Of a stretch of 64,000 nt of DNA, positions 60,241 through 64,000 are shown in pieces; the stretch's first letter is position 1, and every line of letters starts with the position of its first letter. This DNA is from Bin87 sp965232895. GTDB taxonomy: Bacteria > Chloroflexota > Dehalococcoidia > Lucifugimonadales > UBA3495. The position numbers were made by a program, and so were the translations under genes. The notes under the pieces are model-generated. The model did no database searches and was not told the DNA's origin. It saw only the letters and a list, made by a program, of their open reading frames with translations. Location of the stretch: NCBI GenBank assembly GCA_965232895.1, contig OZ247430.1, forward strand, positions 1,302,001 to 1,366,000, written 5' to 3'.

Positions 60241-61659
60241 ATGCGCATGTACATCTGCGGCGAGTGGGTCGACCGCAATGAAAAGATGCCCGTCATCAAT
60301 CCCTTCGATCAGTCAGCGTTCGATACCGTCCCGCGCGGTTCGGCCGCCGACGTGCAAGCCGCCATTGCCAGCGCCGTGCGTGGCGCCGCGGTGATGGCAA
60401 AATTGCCCGCCCACCGCCGATACGCCATTCTCAAGCGCGCCGCCGACCTCATGGAAGAACGCGCCGACGACCTGGCGGAGACCATAACCCGGGAAGAGGG
60501 CAAGGTCATTGCCGAGGGTCGTGGCGAGGTTCAACGCGCCATCCAGACCATCACCCTGTCTGCTGAGGAGGCCAAGCGCCTGCATGGCGAAACGGTCCCG
60601 CTGGACTCGGCGCCCGGGGTCGTTAATCAGTTCGGGTTCACCATCCGCGTTCCCGTGGGAATCGTGGCAGCCATCGCGCCGTTCAACTTCCCGCTCAACC
60701 TGGTGTGCCACAAGGTGGGTCCCGCCCTGGCCGGCGGCAACGCCGTCATCCTCAAGCCCGCCGGAGACACTCCGTTGTCCGCCTTGAAGCTGACCGAGAT
60801 CCTCCTGGAAGCGGGCCTGCCCGAAGAAGCCATCCAGACGATCACCGGCTCGGGCGCGGAGATCGGGGACGCCATCACGGGTTCTTCCGCCGTCCGCAAG
60901 ATCACCTTCACCGGAAGCATGGAGGTGGGCGACCAGATCTGCCGCAACGCCGGCATCAAGAAGGTGACGATGGAGTTGGGGTCCAACAGCCCCCTGATTA
61001 TCATGTCCGACGCCGACATCGAGAAAGTTGCGGCGGCGACCGTTTCCAGCGGATTTGCCAACGCGGGCCAGGTCTGCATCTCCACGCAGCGCGTCTTCGC
61101 GGCGCGCGCCATATACGCCGACCTGCTCGACGCGCTGGTCAAGCCTACGCAGGAGTTCAGCGTCGGGAATCCCTTCGACGAAGACGTGAAGATGGGTCCG
61201 ATGATCCGCCAAACCGACGCCGAACGTGTCGAAGGCTGGATTGCTGAAGCCGTTAGTCAGGGCGCCCGGGTCATCGCCGGCGGTGGGCGCGAAGGGACAA
61301 TGCACACGGCCACCGTAGTGGCGGATGCGCGTCCGGAGATGCTGATTTCCCGTGAGGAATTGTTTGGTCCGGCCGTCGCGGTCAGCGCGTTCGACGACAT
61401 CGATGACGCCATCGCCAAGGCCAACGACACCCGCTTCGGGCTGTCGGCTGGCATCTTCACCCAGAACGTGGACTGGGCAATGAAGTTTGCCCAGGAAGTT
61501 CATTCGGGCAACCTGCACATCAACTCTTCCCCGCAATGGCGCGCCGACGTCATGCCCTACGGCGGCCTCAAGGACAGCGGTATGGGGAAGGAAGGCCCCG
61601 CCTACGCCATCGAGGAGATGACCGAGCTCAAGATGGTCGTGTTCCACCTCGGGGGCTAG
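60241..61659 (+). CDS. aldehyde dehydrogenase family protein
   Basis: 472 residues. Motifs: GIVAAIAPFNFPLNLV, KPAGDTPLSALKL, ITFTGSMEVGDQI, catalytic Glu in VTMELGSNSPLII and catalytic Cys in ANAGQVCISTQRVF. These place it with non-phosphorylating glyceraldehyde-3-phosphate, lactaldehyde and phosphonoacetaldehyde dehydrogenases. It oxidises an aldehyde with NAD(P). A role after the ThDP decarboxylase at 48751 is possible in chemistry, but the genes are 11 kb apart. Preceded by GGAG 9 bases upstream. Confidence 0.92.
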   Translation: MRMYICGEWVDRNEKMPVINPFDQSAFDTVPRGSAADVQAAIASAVRGAAVMAKLPAHRRYAILKRAADLMEERADDLAETITREEGKVIAEGRGEVQRAIQTITLSAEEAKRLHGETVPLDSAPGVVNQFGFTIRVPVGIVAAIAPFNFPLNLVCHKVGPALAGGNAVILKPAGDTPLSALKLTEILLEAGLPEEAIQTITGSGAEIGDAITGSSAVRKITFTGSMEVGDQICRNAGIKKVTMELGSNSPLIIMSDADIEKVAAATVSSGFANAGQVCISTQRVFAARAIYADLLDALVKPTQEFSVGNPFDEDVKMGPMIRQTDAERVEGWIAEAVSQGARVIAGGGREGTMHTATVVADARPEMLISREELFGPAVAVSAFDDIDDAIAKANDTRFGLSAGIFTQNVDWAMKFAQEVHSGNLHINSSPQWRADVMPYGGLKDSGMGKEGPAYAIEEMTELKMVVFHLGG

Positions 61660-61702
61660 CGCAGGCGCGTTCGCGCCGGAAAACCCGGACCCAGACCACT
61701 CA

Positions 61703-61724
61703 GGGGCGAATAATCATTCGCCCC
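61703..61724. repeat. solo dispersed palindrome
   Basis: GGGGCGAATAA, TCATTCGCCCC: the same palindrome family as beside both IS copies, with one centre mismatch and no IS, followed by TAC. It lies in the 94 bases between the aldehyde dehydrogenase and PIG-L genes. Confidence 0.85.
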
Positions 61725-61753
61725 TACCCATTCCAGTACGAGGGAGCGCCAGT

Positions 61754-62566
61754 ATGACCAGCAGACCGCACGGAATCGACGGCTGGGGATACCCCAATCA
61801 GGAATACGCCCCCGAACCTCGGGTGATGACCGAAGCGCCACGCAGCGCCCTGGTAGTTACGCCCCATCCCGACGACGCCGAGGGCGGCTGCGGCGCCACC
61901 ATGGCTAAATGGATCGCCGAGTCGGGCACCAGGGTGGTCATTCTGATGTGCACCAACGGCAACAAGGGCACCGGGGACCGCTCGTTCACGCCCGAGTCGC
62001 TGGCCGCGACGCGAGAGATCGAGCAGCAGAACGCCGCCAACGTGCTCGGAGTCGCAGAGGTGGTGTTCCTGCGTTACGGCGACGGCGAGCTGGAAGACAC
62101 CCACGCCTATCGAGGGCAGGTCGTCCGCGAAATTCGGCGGCACAAACCCGAGGTGGTCTTCGGCATCGACCCCTACCGGGTCACCTCGCACACTCATCGT
62201 GACCACCGCCACAGCGGCCAAGCCGCATTGGACGCCGCCTTCTCGTATGCGTGGAGCTGGCAGGATTTTCCGGAGCAGATCGAGGGAGAAGGGCTGGAGC
62301 CGCACCGGGTTCGTGAAGCGCTGTTGTGGGGGTCGGAGCGGCCGGACACCTTTATCTCCATAACCGAGGAGCACATCCACCGCAAGGCCGAGGCCCTGAG
62401 CCAACATGCGTCACAGATCAGCGCCCGCACCCGCTCCCAGCGCCTGGACCGCATGACCGAGGGCTGCCGTCTCCAGGGCGAACGCTGCGGCGTACCCTTC
62501 GCCGAAGGCTTCCGCCGCATCGAGTTCAACCTCGGCACGGACGAGTGGTGGTTGCTGAATCGGTAA
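61754..62566 (+). CDS. PIG-L family deacetylase
   Basis: 270 residues from ATG 61754 with GAGGGAG upstream. TPHPDDAEGGCGATMAKWI carries the P-D-D zinc motif, TNGNKGTGDRS follows, and SHTHRDHRHSGQAALDAAF holds the H-x-x-H pair. Such enzymes deacetylate N-acetylglucosamine conjugates, e.g. in low-molecular-weight thiol or lipid synthesis. Only distant similarity to the family member at 14228, mostly in the motifs, so separate substrates are likely. Confidence 0.9.
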   Translation: MTSRPHGIDGWGYPNQEYAPEPRVMTEAPRSALVVTPHPDDAEGGCGATMAKWIAESGTRVVILMCTNGNKGTGDRSFTPESLAATREIEQQNAANVLGVAEVVFLRYGDGELEDTHAYRGQVVREIRRHKPEVVFGIDPYRVTSHTHRDHRHSGQAALDAAFSYAWSWQDFPEQIEGEGLEPHRVREALLWGSERPDTFISITEEHIHRKAEALSQHASQISARTRSQRLDRMTEGCRLQGERCGVPFAEGFRRIEFNLGTDEWWLLNR

Positions 62567-62605
62567 CGGATGGGTGGCCAATTATCGACACGAAGGAGGC
62601 AGAGC

Positions 62606-63151
62606 GTGGCTGTCGACGATGACGTACCTGAAGGCGGGCAACACCCAATCACCTTCTTTCGATATTGCTTTGCTCAAGACGAACTGAGATCTGATGCGCT
62701 CGGCATCGTCCACGATCTCGGGTACGACAAGGGCAAGGAACTCCCTCACCATGAACTCATGGTCATGATCACGAGCACAGATGTGAGTGACTTGTCGAGG
62801 AATACCCTGCGCGAGTTTCGGTGTATGGACTTGGCACTGGAAGTAACCAAGGGCCGAGGCGAGATGCGCTATGTCGCAGTGTCAATTGCGTTCCGCGCTG
62901 AGCAACGTGCTATCGATCGCGCCCTGTTTCACGCCCGCCTGTTGACACGCTTCACTGGACAACCTGCTGACGCGGCAATCGCCGTTGGTAGAGATTATCC
63001 GGAATTGCCAGAAGAAGCGCAAACTGGAAAATACCCTGTTTTGCTCGATACCTCCAGTGGCCAAAAGGTTTATTTGTTGCGTATGATTGAGCGTAACATG
63101 GAAAGATCCTTAGCCGACTTGAGGTACGCGAAAACACATTTTGGCTTCTAA
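62606..63151 (+). CDS. hypothetical protein related to the C-terminal domain of the 36894 protein
   Basis: 181 residues from GTG 62606, with AAGGAGG 8 bases upstream. The segment FRAEQRAIDRALFHARLLTRFTGQPADAAIAV matches FTADERDTNRAVRNAGYLTR followed by FTGQPAHAVVAAL in the protein at 36894, in the same relative place after a strand with acidic residues (CMDLALEVTKGRGEMRYVAVS). So both may share a nuclease-like fold. Lower GC than its neighbours and no coiled coil. It converges with and overlaps the next gene by 4 bases. Confidence 0.65.
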   Translation: MAVDDDVPEGGQHPITFFRYCFAQDELRSDALGIVHDLGYDKGKELPHHELMVMITSTDVSDLSRNTLREFRCMDLALEVTKGRGEMRYVAVSIAFRAEQRAIDRALFHARLLTRFTGQPADAAIAVGRDYPELPEEAQTGKYPVLLDTSSGQKVYLLRMIERNMERSLADLRYAKTHFGF

Positions 63152-63753
63152 CTTCCAATCGCCGCTATCACCTCGTCCGCCGTGGCTACCCAGGCCATGC
63201 GCGGGAAGATGATGTCCATGCACACGTCATGCTCGGTGGCCGTGCCGGCGGCGCAGCAGTCCCGAACCACGATGCAGTCGTAGTCCTTGTCGCGGGCGTC
63301 CCGCAGCGATCCTTCCACGACTCCAGTGGTCGAGTACCCCGTCAGGATGAGCGTGGTTATCCCAAACCGACGGAGATAGACTTCGATGTCGGTGGTGTTG
63401 AATGGGCTTGTCGTGTGCTTGACCACGACCGGATCCTCTGGCCGCGGCGCGAGTTCTTCGACCACTTCGGCGTCATGCGTTCCCGCGGTCAGGCGCGGAC
63501 CCGCGTTCGAGGCGCTGGCGGGCGCTCCGAAAGGCGGTCGTGGAGCGTCCCGACGGTCCGGCCGGCGGTTCACGACCACGTAGATCACCGGCATACCGGC
63601 CGCCCTCGCCTTTTCCAGCAGGCGCGCGCTGTTCGCTATTATTTCCGCGCCCGATAGAGGTTGGACGGGCATGGCCCCGCCTTTGATCAACTCGTTCTGC
63701 ATGTCCTGGATGAGCAGCGCGGCGGTCTTGGGATCAATGGTGATTTCTGGCAT
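63148..63753 (-). CDS. isochorismatase-family (cysteine hydrolase-like) protein without the catalytic cysteine
   Basis: 201 residues from ATG 63753 with GGAGGAAG 4-5 bases upstream. Family motifs: TAALLIQDMQNELIKGG (first Asp), DPVVVKHTTSPFNTTDIEVYL (Lys), and the loop LTGYSTTGVVEGSLRDARDKDY. In amidohydrolase members the last loop has Cys (T-N-x-C-V); here it is Val, as in isochorismatases that do not use a thiol. So vinyl-ether hydrolysis or a non-thiol mechanism is expected. Confidence 0.85.
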   Translation of the reverse strand: MPEITIDPKTAALLIQDMQNELIKGGAMPVQPLSGAEIIANSARLLEKARAAGMPVIYVVVNRRPDRRDAPRPPFGAPASASNAGPRLTAGTHDAEVVEELAPRPEDPVVVKHTTSPFNTTDIEVYLRRFGITTLILTGYSTTGVVEGSLRDARDKDYDCIVVRDCCAAGTATEHDVCMDIIFPRMAWVATADEVIAAIGS

Positions 63754-64000
63754 GTTCTTCCTCCGTGGGACACTCAACAGTCGTGCTTTCAATTGACGTC
63801 CGGGGTGCTTCTGGACTCGTCGCGTTGTCGCCGGGTCGTGGGAACGCCGCGCCTGCTGCACCGAATTTGACACCGTGCGCCCGCATCATGGCGATGGTAT
63901 TCGCCCGGGCGATAGCGCGCAGCACGTTGGAAACGATGGCAGTGTTCTTGCGGATGGATTTGGCCGGGGCCACTACGATTTCGCTGGGACCCGGCCCCAG
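63734..64000 (-). CDS. C-terminal part of an unknown protein (partial)
   Basis: The frame is open from the window edge to TGA 63736-63734. It reads LGPGPSEIVVAPAKSIRKN, then TAIVSNVLRAIARANTIAMM and RAHGVKFGAAGAAFP, and a polar tail. It overlaps the start of the isochorismatase-like gene by 20 bases, so the two belong to one operon. I do not recognise the family from this fragment. Confidence 0.55.
   Translation of the reverse strand: MGPGPSEIVVAPAKSIRKNTAIVSNVLRAIARANTIAMMRAHGVKFGAAGAAFPRPGDNATSPEAPRTSIESTTVECPTEEEHARNHH

Noticed and set aside
60313..61647. Long minus-strand open frame opposite the aldehyde dehydrogenase gene
   Set aside because: Shadow frame with repetitive composition and no recognisable domain.

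Overview
The window is a piece of a high-GC bacterial chromosome. Gene content and style fit Chloroflexota of the Dehalococcoidia/SAR202 kind: a probable F420-NADP oxidoreductase, luciferase-like and VOC proteins, two PIG-L deacetylases, Uma2, a cobalt-type nitrile hydratase, a YIP1 membrane protein, and many short dispersed palindromes. This assignment is inference from gene content; there is no rRNA or other phylogenetic marker beyond lysS, serS and uvrC. I saw no tRNA, rRNA or CRISPR array.

Layout. Positions 1-9022 are an accessory region between and around two identical 1402-bp IS4-like elements, each set directly against complete copies of a dispersed 22-bp palindrome. It holds a HigBA/RelE-type toxin-antitoxin pair, a decayed second copy of a molybdopterin-subunit gene end, and a three-gene ATGA-coupled operon (GHKL ATPase, small protein, sigma-region-4/HARE-HTH-like protein) that may be an undescribed defence or regulatory system. 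Positions 9050-15750 mix metabolic genes with a broken restriction-modification locus (frameshifted methyltransferase, endonuclease-like fragment) and an intact DUF262-HNH nuclease. Positions 15837-22970 carry dehydrogenases, an FAH-family hydrolase, a two-gene AAA ATPase/DUF4276 unit resembling OLD/PARIS-type defence, and a ParA ATPase with a small partner. Positions 23000-29244 are housekeeping (cyclo-ligase-like protein, YIP1, lysS, serS) with a Uma2 gene and a HicB-TPR/HicA pair.

Positions 29282-36881 contain a nitrile hydratase whose beta subunit is split into two genes. A 3-kb accessory island (coiled-coil/glycine-zipper protein, possible nuclease, PIN protein) lies between the halves. 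Two D-threonine-aldolase-like paralogues, each missing expected catalytic residues, precede the alpha subunit. Positions 37500-49889 are mainly small-molecule metabolism (rpiB, zinc dehydrogenase, luciferase-like oxidoreductase, aquaporin, PEP-mutase-family protein, split ThDP decarboxylase) with a MazEF pair, a FIST sensor next to a leaderless solute-binding protein, and a solute-binding protein crossed by an in-frame TGA followed by a hairpin that fits a bacterial SECIS.

Positions 49890-56850 hold a very long secreted protein with tandem Calx-beta-like repeats, also interrupted by an in-frame TGA. Around it cluster four full copies of a 152-bp MITE-like repeat and one 156-bp element of a second family. 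Positions 57000-64000 are uvrC, an aldehyde dehydrogenase, a second PIG-L deacetylase, an isochorismatase-family hydrolase and small unknown genes.

Most starts were chosen by visible Shine-Dalgarno spacing or by stop/start overlap. Functions rest on motifs read by eye; no database search was run.
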